Positions 18,240 through 27,620 of a DNA stretch of 64,000 bases are shown piece after piece (position 1 is the first letter of the stretch; the number at the start of each line of letters is the position of its first letter). The stretch is from Aliiroseovarius sediminilitoris. GTDB lineage: Bacteria; Pseudomonadota; Alphaproteobacteria; Rhodobacterales; Rhodobacteraceae. The notes beneath the pieces are model-generated. The model saw nothing but the letters and a program-made list of their open reading frames with translations, was not told the origin of the DNA and did no database searches. The stretch spans positions 248,001 to 312,000 of the forward strand of contig NZ_FOJB01000001.1 of NCBI RefSeq assembly GCF_900109955.1, in the 5' to 3' direction. A program made the translations under genes and the position numbers.

Positions 18240-19541
18240 ATGGGAAAGAATGCCAAGATCAAGAAGCTGAAAAAGAAGCTGCGGAAGTTGAAAGCGCGAC
18301 TTGTCGCCGCACAGACCCATACCCATGCCATCGCACCGCTGGCGCCAAAAACCTTCCCCGACCTGCCGGTGATAGCAGGCGCGCGGTTCGCGGCGGCCAA
18401 GGCGGGGATCAAATATGCAGATCGGCTGGACGTCATGCTGGCCGAACTGCAACCCGGCACCTCCATCGCTGGCGTCTTTACCAGGTCGGCAACGCGGTCT
18501 GCCCCCGTGTTGGATTGTCAGGCCAAATTGGGGTCCGACACTTCCGAGGGTGCCGCGATTCTGGTCAATGCCGGAAACTCGAACGCGTTTACGGGTGCCG
18601 CCGGTGACGGGTCGGTTGACGCCATCACATCCGAGGTGGCCAGGGCGCTGTCGATTCCGAAAAACAGGGTCTATACTGCCTCAACTGGCGTGATTGGCGA
18701 GCCTTTGCCCCATGATCGCATTGTCGCACGGATTGATGAGATGGCAGGCACGTTGGTGCCAGACGGGCTGGAACAAGCCGCACAAGCCATTCGCACCACC
18801 GATACCTTCGCCAAAGGTGCCAAGGCCGAGGTCAAGATGGGGGATCGCACCGTCCATATTGCCGGGATCGGCAAAGGGTCAGGTATGATCGCACCTGACA
18901 TGGCAACCATGCTGGTGTTCATCTTTACCGACGCCAAAGTTGCGCAGGACGACCTGCAATCCATGCTGTCGGAGCTGACTGAAACGAGCTTCAACAGCAT
19001 CACGGTGGACAGTGACACCTCCACATCTGACACGCTTCTTTTGGCGGCCACCGGCGCTTCGGGCGTCGAGGTCAAGAAAGGCAACCAGGCATTCCGCACC
19101 GCTTTGCATGGGGTCATGCTGGATCTGGCACATCAGGTCGTGCGCGATGGCGAGGGGGCAACCAAATTCGTCGAGGTGCGCGTCACCGGCGCGAGATCCG
19201 ACACTGATGCTCGCACTCACGCACTGGCGATCGCAAATTCCCCGCTGGTGAAAACCGCAATTGCGGGCGAAGACCCGAACTGGGGTCGCGTGGTCATGGC
19301 GATCGGAAAATCCGGTGCCTATGCCGAACGCGACAAGCTGTCGATCCGGTTCGGGGATGTTCTGGTGGCCGAAGATGGCTGGGTTTCACCGCAGTATCGC
19401 GAGGAAGATGGCGCGGACTATATGAAACGGGACGAGCTTGTCATTGCCGTCGATCTGGGTGTTGGTGACGGCACTTCATCTGTCTGGACCTGCGATCTGA
19501 CCCATGGATACATTCAAATCAACGCTGACTATCGATCATAA
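18240..19541 (+). CDS. argJ: Bifunctional glutamate N-acetyltransferase / amino-acid acetyltransferase
   Basis: Arginine biosynthesis: transfers acetyl from N-acetylornithine to glutamate and can use acetyl-CoA. The 433-residue precursor is expected to self-cleave before the Thr of 'PDMATML' (about residue 220), giving alpha and beta chains. 'EDPNWGRVVMAIGKSGA', near residue 345, and 'NAGNSNAFTGAAG', near 110, are family motifs. Odd feature: before the usual start 'PLAPKTFPDLPVIAG' lies an extension of about 32 residues with a very basic 'KNAKIKKLKKKLRKLKARL'. No later in-frame ATG would remove it. I prefer ATG 18240 (AAAAAGGG 7 bp upstream) over GTG 18234. Confidence 0.95.
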   Translation: MGKNAKIKKLKKKLRKLKARLVAAQTHTHAIAPLAPKTFPDLPVIAGARFAAAKAGIKYADRLDVMLAELQPGTSIAGVFTRSATRSAPVLDCQAKLGSDTSEGAAILVNAGNSNAFTGAAGDGSVDAITSEVARALSIPKNRVYTASTGVIGEPLPHDRIVARIDEMAGTLVPDGLEQAAQAIRTTDTFAKGAKAEVKMGDRTVHIAGIGKGSGMIAPDMATMLVFIFTDAKVAQDDLQSMLSELTETSFNSITVDSDTSTSDTLLLAATGASGVEVKKGNQAFRTALHGVMLDLAHQVVRDGEGATKFVEVRVTGARSDTDARTHALAIANSPLVKTAIAGEDPNWGRVVMAIGKSGAYAERDKLSIRFGDVLVAEDGWVSPQYREEDGADYMKRDELVIAVDLGVGDGTSSVWTCDLTHGYIQINADYRS

Positions 19542-19560
19542 CGCGGGTTAGGGGCGTGGA

Positions 19561-19959
19561 ATGAAGGTTGTTCTTGTCTCGGCCGTGGCGCTGATCGACC
19601 GCGATGGTCGGGTGTTGCTGGCGCAACGACCCGAAGGCAAATCCATGGCGGGGCTGTGGGAGTTTCCCGGCGGCAAGGTTGAGCCCGGCGAGACGCCCGA
19701 GCACGCACTGATCCGTGAACTCAAGGAAGAGCTTGATATCGACACCTGGGCCTCTTGCCTTGCGCCGCTGACTTTTGCCAGCCACAGCTATGAGGACTTT
19801 CACCTTTTGATGCCGGTCTTTGCGTGTCGAAAATGGGAAGGCCAGCCAAAACCGCAAGAAGGTCAATTGCTTAGCTGGGCGCGTATAGACAAACTTCGAG
19901 ACTATCCCATGCCACCAGCCGACCTTCCGCTAATCCCCATTTTGCGTGACTGGCTGTAA
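19561..19959 (+). CDS. mutT: 8-oxo-dGTP diphosphatase, Nudix family
   Basis: Cleans the nucleotide pool by hydrolysing 8-oxo-dGTP to the monophosphate, preventing A:T to C:G transversions. The 132-residue product has a complete Nudix box: Gly at the start of 'GKVEPGETPEHALIRELKEE' followed by LDI, with the REL-EE metal-binding glutamates in place (about residues 39-61). 'LAQRPEGKSMAGLWEFPGG' precedes it as in MutT proper. It starts 19 bp after argJ and is probably in the same transcript. Confidence 0.92.
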   Translation: MKVVLVSAVALIDRDGRVLLAQRPEGKSMAGLWEFPGGKVEPGETPEHALIRELKEELDIDTWASCLAPLTFASHSYEDFHLLMPVFACRKWEGQPKPQEGQLLSWARIDKLRDYPMPPADLPLIPILRDWL

Positions 19960-20048
19960 ACCGCGCACATCTTGGCGAGAATATGTTCAAACACAAAATA
20001 CCTGCTATGGTTGCACCGAATCGTTGTCTATGAATTGGGAGAATTCTG

Positions 20049-20189
20049 ATGTTGCGGACGATTGTGCTTGGAAGTTGCGTAATGGTGCAGGGTCAGTATG
20101 TCCGGGATCTTTCAGACGGACGTATCGTCGTTCGGGTCGAAGATCGCTTGTTTTCGGGTCGCCCGGTTGACCAGCGCAAGGCAGCTTAA
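20049..20189 (+). CDS. Small uncharacterised protein, 46 residues
   Basis: An ATG frame of 46 codons, behind a clear GGGAG site eight bases upstream (in 20036-20040). It begins 'MLRTIVLGSCVMVQGQYVRD' and continues with 'GRIVVRVEDRLFSGRPV'. The composition is protein-like (hydrophobic start, alternating charged and beta-branched residues suggesting a small beta fold), and I recall similar short proteins in roseobacter genomes, though I cannot verify that here. The single Cys lies at residue 10. A strong intrinsic terminator follows 37 bp after the stop, supporting an expressed unit. The upstream 90 bp after mutT are AT-rich ('CAAACACAAAATACC'), so it may have its own promoter. No function is proposed. 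Confidence 0.65.
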   Translation: MLRTIVLGSCVMVQGQYVRDLSDGRIVVRVEDRLFSGRPVDQRKAA

Positions 20190-20226
20190 CCCATCACCGG
20201 TATTGATTGCCTGTTGGCGAACGAAT

Positions 20227-20255
20227 AAGGGGACGGTCAGACCGTCCCCTTTTTT
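20227..20255 (+). terminator. Intrinsic terminator after the 46-residue gene
   Basis: GGGGACGGT (20229-20237) pairs perfectly with ACCGTCCCC (20241-20249) around a CAG loop, extended by AA/TT and followed by a T-run (20250-20255). It ends the plus-strand mutT/small-gene transcript. Read on the minus strand it lies just beyond the infB stop, where the stem is the same but the U-run is poor, so it could serve both directions weakly. Confidence 0.9.
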
Positions 20256-20273
20256 GCATCCCGGCGCTGGGTG

Positions 20274-22775
20274 TTAATCCAGCGAGCGTTCGACTTCTTC
20301 ACGTTCGAAGATCTCGATCACGTCATTGGGTCGGATGTCGTCATAATTCTCGAACGCCATCCCGCATTCCTGACCTGACTGCACCTCTTTCACTTCGTCC
20401 TTGAAGCGTTTCAGTGTTTTCAACGTGCCTTCGTGGATCACCACGTTGTCCCGCAGCAAGCGCACACCAGCCGAGCGGCGCGCGACGCCTTCGGTGACAA
20501 GACAGCCGGCAACCTTGCCAACGCCTGACACTTTGAAGACTTCACGAATCTCGGCATAGCCGATGAAGTTTTCACGCACTTCGGCGGACAACAGACCCGA
20601 CGCCGCCGCTTTCACATCATCCACCAGATCATAGATGATCGAGTAATAGCGGATCTCGACGCCCTTCTGGTTGGCCGAATTACGCGCCGATGCGTTCGCA
20701 CGGACGTTGAAACCAATCACAGGCGCACCCGACGCTTCGGCCAGACCGATGTCGGATTCCGTGATCGCGCCAACACCATAGTGCAGCACGCGTACGCGCA
20801 CTTCGTCGTTGCCGATTTTCTCCATCGCCTGAACGATGGCTTCGGCGGACCCTTGAACGTCGGCTTTGACCAGAATGGGCAGCTCGGCGACATCTTCGTC
20901 GGCCTTCGCCTTTGCCATCATCTGCTCCAGCGTGGTCGCGGCACCTGCTGCTGCACGCTTGTCCTTGGCGGCCTGCTCGCGATATTCAGCGATTTCGCGG
21001 GCCTGCGCTTCGGTATCCACAACGTTCAGAACATCGCCCGCTTCGGGTGTGCCGTTCAGGCCAAGCACCTCTACCGGGACAGAAGGCCCGGCTTCCGACA
21101 CACGATCACCCTGATCGTTCACCAGCGCACGGACCTTGCCGTATTGTTCGCCCACAACGAAGATGTCACCCTGTTTCAGCGTACCGTTCTGCACCAGAAC
21201 GGTGGCCACAGGTCCGCGACCCACGTCAAGCTGCGCTTCGATCACAGCACCGGATGCGGCACGGTTCGGGTTGGCTTTCAGCTCAAGTATCTCGGCCTGA
21301 AGCGCGATGGCTTCCAGCAGTTCATCCAGCCCCTGACCGGTGATGGCCGACACCTCGACATCCTGCACGTCGCCCGACATCTTTTCGACAATCACTTCAT
21401 GTTGCAAAAGCTCGGCGCGCACCTGATCGGGGTTTGCCGCGGGTTTGTCACATTTGTTGATGGCGACGATCATCGGCACTTTGGCCGCCTTGGCGTGGTT
21501 GATCGCTTCGATGGTCTGCGGCATCACCGCATCATCGGCAGCCACAACCAGAACCACGATATCCGTGACCTGCGCCCCACGGGCACGCATCGACGTAAAC
21601 GCCGCGTGGCCGGGCGTATCAAGGAAGGACAGCACCGCGCCGCTATCGGTTCTGACCTGATAGGCCCCGATATGCTGGGTGATCCCGCCTGCTTCACCCG
21701 CCGTCACCTTTGCGTTCCGAATCGCATCCAGAAGCGAGGTTTTACCGTGGTCAACGTGACCCATGATGGTGATGACCGGCGGACGATCGACAAGGTCTTC
21801 TTCCTTGTCTTCGACCTGATCAATCACATCCTCAACATCGGCATCCGACACGCGTACGACCTTGTGGCCAAACTCCTCGATAATCAGTTCGGCGGTGTCT
21901 GCATCAATGGATTGGTTCTGCGTGACCATCATGCCCATGTTCATCAGCGACTTGACGACATCCGCCACGCGCTCGGCCATGCGAACGGCAAGCTCGGACA
22001 CCACGATGGCTTCCGGCAGCTGCACGTCACGAATGATCTTTTCGCGATCGACCTGTTCGCCCATCGCTTTCTGACGCGCGCGTTCCTGCTTGCGGCGCAT
22101 CGAGGCGACCGAGCGGTGACGATCGCCACCACCGCGCAGGGCCTGGTTCAGCGTCAGCTTGCCTGAACGACGGCCATCGTCGCGCGCCGCACCTTTGGTG
22201 TTGCGGTTCTGACGATCCGCGGCTCCGCCACGGTCATCTTTCTTGCGCGGGCCTGATGCTGCTTTCCCGGCGCCACGCTGTTCAGCAGCTTGGGCGGCGG
22301 CAGGATCAGCGGCAGGCGCCGGTTGCTTGACACTCTTCTTGGCTTCTTCGGCATCGCGCTTCTTGCGATCTTCCTCTTCAGCCTTCGCTTTCAGGGCTTC
22401 TTCGCGTTCACGCTCTTCGCGTTCTTTGGCCTCAGTCTCTTCGCGGCGGCGATTGCGTTCTTCCTCGCGCGCCTTTTCCTCGGCGGCGCGGGCTTCGGCT
22501 TCTTCCGTCTCGCGGGCCTTGGCGGCCTGCAAGGCTTTCATCCGGCGCTCCAGCTCGGCATCCGAAATGCCGGCGGGGCGTTTCTTTGGATCGCCCGCCG
22601 CAGGAGAGGTCGCACCAGCACCCGAAGCCGCACCCGGCTTGGGCACGACAACGCGCTTGCGTTTCGTTTCGACCACGACGTTCTTCGTCCGCCCGTGGCT
22701 AAAGCTTTGCTTTACCTGACCGGGGCGTGATCCGCCGCGCAGTCCCAGGGTTTTTTTGCCGTCATTATCGCTCAT
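20274..22775 (-). CDS. infB: Translation initiation factor IF-2
   Basis: GTPase that brings initiator tRNA to the 30S subunit and promotes subunit joining. The 833-residue product has a long charged N-terminal region with an Arg/Glu-rich coiled coil at about 85-150, then the G domain from about 330: '[14 protein letters not shown]' (G1), 'DTPGHAAF' (G3) and 'NKCDKPAA' (G4). Domains II-IV follow, with '[16 protein letters not shown]' and '[20 protein letters not shown]' typical of the C-terminal half. Its ATG overlaps the stop of the ylxR-like gene by 4 bp. Last gene of the rimP-nusA-ylxR-infB operon. Confidence 0.98.
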   Translation of the reverse strand: MSDNDGKKTLGLRGGSRPGQVKQSFSHGRTKNVVVETKRKRVVVPKPGAASGAGATSPAAGDPKKRPAGISDAELERRMKALQAAKARETEEAEARAAEEKAREEERNRRREETEAKEREEREREEALKAKAEEEDRKKRDAEEAKKSVKQPAPAADPAAAQAAEQRGAGKAASGPRKKDDRGGAADRQNRNTKGAARDDGRRSGKLTLNQALRGGGDRHRSVASMRRKQERARQKAMGEQVDREKIIRDVQLPEAIVVSELAVRMAERVADVVKSLMNMGMMVTQNQSIDADTAELIIEEFGHKVVRVSDADVEDVIDQVEDKEEDLVDRPPVITIMGHVDHGKTSLLDAIRNAKVTAGEAGGITQHIGAYQVRTDSGAVLSFLDTPGHAAFTSMRARGAQVTDIVVLVVAADDAVMPQTIEAINHAKAAKVPMIVAINKCDKPAANPDQVRAELLQHEVIVEKMSGDVQDVEVSAITGQGLDELLEAIALQAEILELKANPNRAASGAVIEAQLDVGRGPVATVLVQNGTLKQGDIFVVGEQYGKVRALVNDQGDRVSEAGPSVPVEVLGLNGTPEAGDVLNVVDTEAQAREIAEYREQAAKDKRAAAGAATTLEQMMAKAKADEDVAELPILVKADVQGSAEAIVQAMEKIGNDEVRVRVLHYGVGAITESDIGLAEASGAPVIGFNVRANASARNSANQKGVEIRYYSIIYDLVDDVKAAASGLLSAEVRENFIGYAEIREVFKVSGVGKVAGCLVTEGVARRSAGVRLLRDNVVIHEGTLKTLKRFKDEVKEVQSGQECGMAFENYDDIRPNDVIEIFEREEVERSLD

Positions 22776-23410
22776 CTGGTCTTCGTACCTTTCCGGTGAC
22801 CGTTGCCACCGTCGCTATCTTGCACGCGCATCGCTTGTAGTTTCTTGGCTTCCTCTACAACACGGGATGCCAAACCACCAGACGCAAGCGCGCCATGTAT
22901 CACATTTTCACGCCCGAAGGCCATTCCCAGCTCATCCGCCGTCAGGCAGGTAAAGAACCGGTCGCGGCCGGGCGGTGGGCGGAGCTTCGACTTGCCCCTC
23001 TCGGACCCATCCGACGCCTGGATCAAGACCGCCGCTTGCTCCTTAACAAGCCAGTCTTTCACCTTTTCAAACCCGGCGACCGCACCCCCCGCTTTCCGCG
23101 CAAGGCTGATCAGGTGGACCACGCGTGCCGCCAGCGCCTTTTCAAGCATCGGCAGCAAATCACCGGGCACGGTCACTTGCTGTTTGGCCGCGCGGGAAAA
23201 CAATCCCTTGGTGGCGGCCTTTGTCAGCGCAGCACGGTCAGCAGACACCCAAATCCCACGACCGGGCAGTTTGCCAAGCAGGTCCGGCACAATCGACCCA
23301 TCCGGCCCGACGACAAATCGGATCAACCCGGCCTTGGGCTGGGTTTCTCCGGTCGCGATACAGCGCCGTTCCGGCTCTTCCGGCCCCTTGTTTTGACCAC
23401 CGCGCGTCAT
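22772..23410 (-). CDS. RNA-binding protein, YlxR (DUF448) plus L7Ae-like domain
   Basis: A 212-residue protein. The N-terminal 80 residues carry the YlxR/DUF448 signature ('[20 protein letters not shown]' and '[12 protein letters not shown]'). The second half resembles the L7Ae/YbxF ribosomal fold ('[19 protein letters not shown]', '[17 protein letters not shown]'). Alphaproteobacteria commonly have this two-domain form between nusA and infB. The C-terminus is basic ('[11 protein letters not shown]'). The stop overlaps the infB start (ATGA), and the gene starts 22 bp after nusA. An RNA-binding role in transcription-translation coupling is inferred from fold and context. Confidence 0.88.
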   Translation of the reverse strand: MTRGGQNKGPEEPERRCIATGETQPKAGLIRFVVGPDGSIVPDLLGKLPGRGIWVSADRAALTKAATKGLFSRAAKQQVTVPGDLLPMLEKALAARVVHLISLARKAGGAVAGFEKVKDWLVKEQAAVLIQASDGSERGKSKLRPPPGRDRFFTCLTADELGMAFGRENVIHGALASGGLASRVVEEAKKLQAMRVQDSDGGNGHRKGTKTR

Positions 23411-23432
23411 GCGCCGCCCCCGAGGCCTGAGA

Positions 23433-25049
23433 TCAGGCCTCGGCCTCCTCGGTTGCGTCGTCTTCGTCGGCTTCCTCTTCGGTCACGAGATCGGCGGGAT
23501 CGACCCAACCCAACAGGATGCGGGCCGTCATCACCATGTCTTGCGCCTGTTCCAGCGTGATGCCGAATTTTTCAAGCGAACCATCGTCCTTTGTCCGCTC
23601 GCCATCAACCGTGGTCCAGCCACCGGCCAGTTCCCAGTCGGCGCAGGTGGCAAAGTCTTCGAGCGATTTCACGCCATCTTCGGCCAGCGCTTCGATCATC
23701 TGCGGGGTCAGGCCTTCGAAGGCAATCAGGCTGTCTTCGACGCCCAGCGCGCGGGCGTTTTCCAGCGCCTTGGCATTCTGTGCTTCCAGATAGTCGCGGG
23801 CGCGGGCTTGAAGCTCTTCTGCCGTCGCGGCGTCGACACCGTCGATCACCAGCAACTCGTCAAGCTCCACATAAGCAACCTCTTCGAGGTTTGCAAATCC
23901 CTCGGACACAAGAAGCTGTGCGAAGAATTCGTCCAGATCCAGCGTGTCCATGAACAGCTTGGTGCGTTCGGCGAACTCGGCCTGACGACGTTCGCTTTCC
24001 TCGGCCTCGGTCATGATGTCGATGTCCAGACCCGTCAACTGCGAGGCCAGACGCACGTTCTGACCGCGACGGCCAATGGCCAGCGACAATTGCTCGTCAG
24101 GCACGACAACTTCGATCTTGCCGGCTTCTTCGTCCAGAACAACCTTCGAAACCTCAGCAGGCTGAAGCGCGTTCACAAGGAAGGTCGGCTGATCTTCGTT
24201 CCACGGAATGATGTCGATTTTCTCGCCCTGAAGCTCGTTCACCACGGCCTGAACGCGCGAACCACGCATACCCACACAGGCACCCACGGGATCAATCGAG
24301 CCATCATACGAGATCACGGCGATCTTCGCGCGCGAACCGGGGTCACGGGCTACCGCCTTGATCTCGATGATACCGTCATAGATTTCGGGAACTTCCATCT
24401 TGAACAGCTCGGCCATGAATTCAGGGGCAGTGCGGCTCAGGAAAATCTGCGGGCCACGGGCTTCGCGGCGCACATCCTTGATGTAGCAGCGGATGCGATC
24501 ATTCGGGCGATAGGCTTCGCGGCCGATCTTCTCGTTCCGGCGCAGGATGGCTTCGCCAGTGCCCACGTCAACGATGACATTGCCATATTCTTCGCGTTTG
24601 ACCTGACCATTGATGATCGTGCCGGCGCGGTCCTTGAATTCTTCATACTGGCGATCCCGCTCGGCTTCGCGGACCTTCTGCAAGATCACCTGCTTGGCGG
24701 ATTGGGCGGCAATTCGACCCATTTCAACCGGCGGCACTTCTTCCACGAATGTGTCACCAACCTTGGGGTCGTCCATGTATTGCCTGGCCTGATCGACGGT
24801 GAACTCGGCCTGATAATTCTCAAGCTCGTCATCCTCGACCACGGTGCGCACGCGGGTGAAAGTGGCGCGGCCCGTCTTGCGGTCGATTGCCACGCGAATG
24901 TCCATTTCCGCGCCATACCGCGACTTGGCGGCGCGTGCCAGACTTTCTTCCATCGCTTCGATCACCAGCGCCGGGTCGATCATCTTTTCGCGCGCGACAG
25001 CCTCGGCGGTCTGGAGCAGCTCCAACTGGTTTGCAGAAGTAATTGCCAT
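23433..25049 (-). CDS. nusA: Transcription termination/antitermination factor
   Basis: Binds RNA polymerase and affects pausing, termination and antitermination. The 538-residue protein has the N-terminal polymerase-binding domain (1-125), an S1 domain near 135-200, two KH domains ('GACVGMRGSRVQAVVNELQG', near 245, and 'AIGRRGQNVRLASQLTG', near 320) and the two acidic helix-hairpin-helix repeats seen in proteobacteria, ending in a Glu/Asp-rich tail. ATG 25047-25049 follows GAGGAGGA, four bases after the rimP stop. Since NusA itself modulates hairpin-dependent pausing and termination, the terminator-like hairpin ahead of rimP could be an autoregulatory target (inference). Confidence 0.98.
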   Translation of the reverse strand: MAITSANQLELLQTAEAVAREKMIDPALVIEAMEESLARAAKSRYGAEMDIRVAIDRKTGRATFTRVRTVVEDDELENYQAEFTVDQARQYMDDPKVGDTFVEEVPPVEMGRIAAQSAKQVILQKVREAERDRQYEEFKDRAGTIINGQVKREEYGNVIVDVGTGEAILRRNEKIGREAYRPNDRIRCYIKDVRREARGPQIFLSRTAPEFMAELFKMEVPEIYDGIIEIKAVARDPGSRAKIAVISYDGSIDPVGACVGMRGSRVQAVVNELQGEKIDIIPWNEDQPTFLVNALQPAEVSKVVLDEEAGKIEVVVPDEQLSLAIGRRGQNVRLASQLTGLDIDIMTEAEESERRQAEFAERTKLFMDTLDLDEFFAQLLVSEGFANLEEVAYVELDELLVIDGVDAATAEELQARARDYLEAQNAKALENARALGVEDSLIAFEGLTPQMIEALAEDGVKSLEDFATCADWELAGGWTTVDGERTKDDGSLEKFGITLEQAQDMVMTARILLGWVDPADLVTEEEADEDDATEEAEA

Positions 25050-25053
25050 GGGT

Positions 25054-25638
25054 TCAGTCCTCCTCGGAACCGGTGATTTCTTGAATTTCGTCAAATTGCG
25101 TTTCGTCGATCTGACCCGTGTCTTTACGCTGGTTCAGAACTTGGCGAATAAGGTCATCTGTCAGGACCAGCTTGGCCTCTGACAGCCAATCAAAATCAAG
25201 CCCAATGGTGACTGTTTCGCCTTTATTCTCGATCTCGATCAGCACGTCATTGCCATCGACACCCGCCAATTCGCCCTTGAAGCGCTTGCGGCCGTCGATC
25301 AGCTCGGATGTTTCGATCTTGGCAATGTAACCGCTCCAGTCCGCGAAATCTTTCAGGCGGGTCAGGGGGCGGTCAATGCCGGGCGAGCCGACTTCAAGCG
25401 TATAGTTATCGTCAATCGGGTCCTCGACATCCAGAACCGCGCTGACGGCGGTCGAAATCTCGGCGCACTGGTCGACTTCGATCCCACCATCGGGGCGTTC
25501 GGCCATGATCTGCAATGTGGGCGTATTGCCGCCCATCAGGCGCAGACGCACAAGTTCAAACCCCATCCCTTCGATCACGGGCTGGACGATCTCGGCAAGA
25601 CGCCGGTCTATGGCTGCTTTGGCAACAAGGTTGCTCAC
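25054..25638 (-). CDS. rimP: Ribosome maturation factor
   Basis: Needed for assembly of the 30S subunit. The 194-residue product has '[20 protein letters not shown]' at the start, '[20 protein letters not shown]' near residue 88 and an Sm-like C-terminal domain. About 40 extra residues at the end, rich in Asp, Glu and Gln, are usual for alphaproteobacterial RimP compared with E. coli. I favour GTG 25636-25638 as the start, since a GGAG lies six bases before it; the ATG at 25642-25644 touches that GGAG directly and would be poorly spaced. First gene of the operon; its start is 15 bases after the U-run of an intrinsic-terminator-like hairpin. Confidence 0.93.
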   Translation of the reverse strand: MSNLVAKAAIDRRLAEIVQPVIEGMGFELVRLRLMGGNTPTLQIMAERPDGGIEVDQCAEISTAVSAVLDVEDPIDDNYTLEVGSPGIDRPLTRLKDFADWSGYIAKIETSELIDGRKRFKGELAGVDGNDVLIEIENKGETVTIGLDFDWLSEAKLVLTDDLIRQVLNQRKDTGQIDETQFDEIQEITGSEED

Positions 25639-25653
25639 ACGCATCTCCAAAAC

Positions 25654-25677
25654 AAAAAAACGGGCCAGCGGGCCCGT
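25654..25677 (-). terminator. Intrinsic-terminator-like hairpin in the rimP leader
   Basis: Read on the minus strand, ACGGGCC (25677-25671) pairs with GGCCCGT (25666-25660) around CGCT and runs straight into seven U residues (25660-25654). Only 15 bases separate it from the rimP start, leaving no room for a promoter after it. Transcription of rimP-nusA-ylxR-infB must therefore cross it. It may also end the upstream pip transcript. A second hairpin at 25694-25716 (GCTTCGG/CCGAAGC) precedes it. Confidence 0.85.
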
Positions 25678-25693
25678 CGGAATTTCCGGTGGA

Positions 25694-25716
25694 GCTTCGG
25701 GGGTGGAGGCCGAAGC
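25694..25716 (-). other. Upstream hairpin of the rimP leader
   Basis: On the minus strand GCTTCGG (25716-25710) and CCGAAGC (25700-25694) form a seven-base-pair stem with a nine-base loop, 17 bases before the terminator-like hairpin. Its loop side contains CCUCC-like sequence. It could be a pause hairpin or half of an alternative fold, but I could not identify a clean antiterminator pairing by eye. Confidence 0.6.
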
Positions 25717-25732
25717 GCCGCTGTTGAAAGGG

Positions 25733-25761
25733 GATATAGGTCAGTTATCGGCGGGATGCAA
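25733..25761 (-). promoter_or_regulatory. Candidate promoter of the rimP-nusA-infB operon
   Basis: On the minus strand TTGCAT (25761-25756) and TATATC (25738-25733) are spaced by exactly 17 bp, a weak match to a vegetative promoter. Transcription would start near 25726 and give a leader of roughly 90 nt containing both hairpins. It lies just after the pip stop codon. Confidence 0.45.
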
Positions 25762-25771
25762 GCCGAGTCTG

Positions 25772-26761
25772 CTACGCCCCCAACGTATCGCGCTGCCGGG
25801 CCAGTTTTTCCATCGTGCGGATCAACTCGTCGGCGATGCCGCGCTCGGACAGTGCATGGCCCGCCATATGGATCATCCGCAGGTCAGAAGATGGCCAGCG
25901 TTGGTGCAGCCGATAAGCGGTTGTGGGGGGGCAAATCATGTCGTGGCGACCCTGCACGATGGTGCCGGGAATATGAGCAATCTTCGGCATATCCCGCAGA
26001 ATCTGGCCATCCGTCTCAAGAAACGCGCCATGGGTGAAATAGTGGTTTTCCAGCCGCGCAAAGGCGCGGGCGTAATCCGCCGGGCTGTCAATCATCGTCC
26101 CAGTGTTGTTGATCGAGGCCAGCGCATTTTCCCACCCGGTCCAAGCCTTGGCAAAGCGCGCCTCTTCGCCCGGATTGCCGGAAAACAGGCGCCGGTTATA
26201 AGCGGCGATCATGTCGTGGCGCTCGTCCTCGGGAATCAGGCTTTCGAAACGTTCCCACAATTCGGGCCAGAACCGGCCCGCCCCACCGCCATAAAACCAG
26301 GTCAATTCCGTCTGCGTGGCCAGAAAGACACCGCGCAGAACCAGCCACGCCACACGGGACGGGTGCGTTTGCGCATAGATCAGCGCCAGCGTCGCCCCCC
26401 AACTGCCGCCGAACACGACCCAGCGATCAACGCCAAGGGTCAGCCGGATATGTTCGATGTCCTGCACCAGATGCCATGTGGTGTTGGCCTCGATACTGGC
26501 ATGGGGGCGCGAGCGCCCGCAGCCGCGCTGATCAAACAGGATAATACGGTAATCATCAGGATCGAAGAACCGGCGCATCGCGGGTGACGACCCACCCCCC
26601 GGCCCGCCATGGAACACCACGACGGGGATGCCATGCGGATTTCCGCTTTGCTCGACATAGATGCGATGCCCATCACCCACATCCAACATGCGCCGATCAA
26701 ACGGGTCGATCGGGGGATGAAGCCTTGCAGTGGCGTTGTTTTTTCCCGCGGCCTTGTCCAT
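25772..26761 (-). CDS. pip: Prolyl aminopeptidase (proline iminopeptidase), peptidase S33
   Basis: Cytoplasmic serine peptidase removing N-terminal proline from peptides. The 329-residue alpha/beta-hydrolase has the oxyanion motif '[10 protein letters not shown]' (about residue 50), the nucleophile elbow '[10 protein letters not shown]' (Ser near residue 119), an Asp in '[13 protein letters not shown]' and the His in 'HMAGHALSE' close to the C-terminus. '[13 protein letters not shown]' is characteristic of this family. ATG start, 56 bp from the divergent ubiG. Downstream lies the rimP operon leader with its terminator. Confidence 0.94.
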   Translation of the reverse strand: MDKAAGKNNATARLHPPIDPFDRRMLDVGDGHRIYVEQSGNPHGIPVVVFHGGPGGGSSPAMRRFFDPDDYRIILFDQRGCGRSRPHASIEANTTWHLVQDIEHIRLTLGVDRWVVFGGSWGATLALIYAQTHPSRVAWLVLRGVFLATQTELTWFYGGGAGRFWPELWERFESLIPEDERHDMIAAYNRRLFSGNPGEEARFAKAWTGWENALASINNTGTMIDSPADYARAFARLENHYFTHGAFLETDGQILRDMPKIAHIPGTIVQGRHDMICPPTTAYRLHQRWPSSDLRMIHMAGHALSERGIADELIRTMEKLARQRDTLGA

Positions 26762-26817
26762 ATGTCATCTATATATTGGCCGGGCCGCGCCCGCTATCAG
26801 AAAGAAAGACGCACGAG

Positions 26818-27570
26818 ATGAGCACTGACGCCCAGACTACCGTTGACCCTGCCGAAGTTGCCAAGTTCGAAGCCATGGCCGCCGAGTGGTGGGATCCGAC
26901 CGGCAAGTTCAAGCCATTGCACATGATGAACCCTGTGCGTCTGGATTATATCACCAACCAGATTGCCGCAGAGTTCGGGCGTGATCTGGTCGAGGTTGAA
27001 CCGCTCAAGGGTCTGCGCCTGCTGGACATCGGTTGTGGTGGCGGGTTGCTGTCCGAACCCATGGCGCGGCTGGGGGCCGAGGTTGTCGGTGCAGACGCGG
27101 CGGCAGGCAACATTCCGGTTGCACAGGTTCATGCCGAACAGATGGGTCTCGACATTGATTATCGCCACACCACCGCCGAAGCCTTGGCCGACGCAGGTGA
27201 ACAGTTCGACGTGGTTCTGAATATGGAGGTGGTGGAACACGTCGCCGACCCGCTGGCCTATCTGACCGCCTGTCAGAGACTGTTGAAGCCCGGCGGGCTG
27301 ATGGTGGCCTCGACCATCAATCGCAATCCGAAAAGTTTCATGGTCGCCATTGTGGGGGCCGAACATGTCATGCGTTGGTTGCCCAAGGGCACGCATGAAT
27401 GGTCGAAATTCATCACCCCGGAGGAGCTGGCCGATCTGATCGTCAAGGCAGGCCTGACCGAGGTTGACCGCAAGGGCATGGTGTTCAATCCGCTGAGGTG
27501 GAGCTGGTCAATCTCGGACCGCGATCTGTCGGTGAACTACGCGATGACCAGCGTGAAGTCGACAAACTAG
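26818..27570 (+). CDS. ubiG: Ubiquinone biosynthesis O-methyltransferase
   Basis: SAM-dependent enzyme doing both O-methylation steps of ubiquinone synthesis; acts at the inner membrane face. The 250-residue protein begins '[20 protein letters not shown]', and '[19 protein letters not shown]' is the signature substrate segment. SAM motif I is '[20 protein letters not shown]' (about 69-88). '[15 protein letters not shown]' and '[14 protein letters not shown]' confirm UbiG. The start is ATG 26818; the frame is open much further upstream without homology. Divergent from pip. Confidence 0.95.
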   Translation: MSTDAQTTVDPAEVAKFEAMAAEWWDPTGKFKPLHMMNPVRLDYITNQIAAEFGRDLVEVEPLKGLRLLDIGCGGGLLSEPMARLGAEVVGADAAAGNIPVAQVHAEQMGLDIDYRHTTAEALADAGEQFDVVLNMEVVEHVADPLAYLTACQRLLKPGGLMVASTINRNPKSFMVAIVGAEHVMRWLPKGTHEWSKFITPEELADLIVKAGLTEVDRKGMVFNPLRWSWSISDRDLSVNYAMTSVKSTN

Positions 27571-27620
27571 CGCGGCGGTCAAAATCTGCACCATCAGGTC
27601 GGTCGCAAATTCAACGAACC

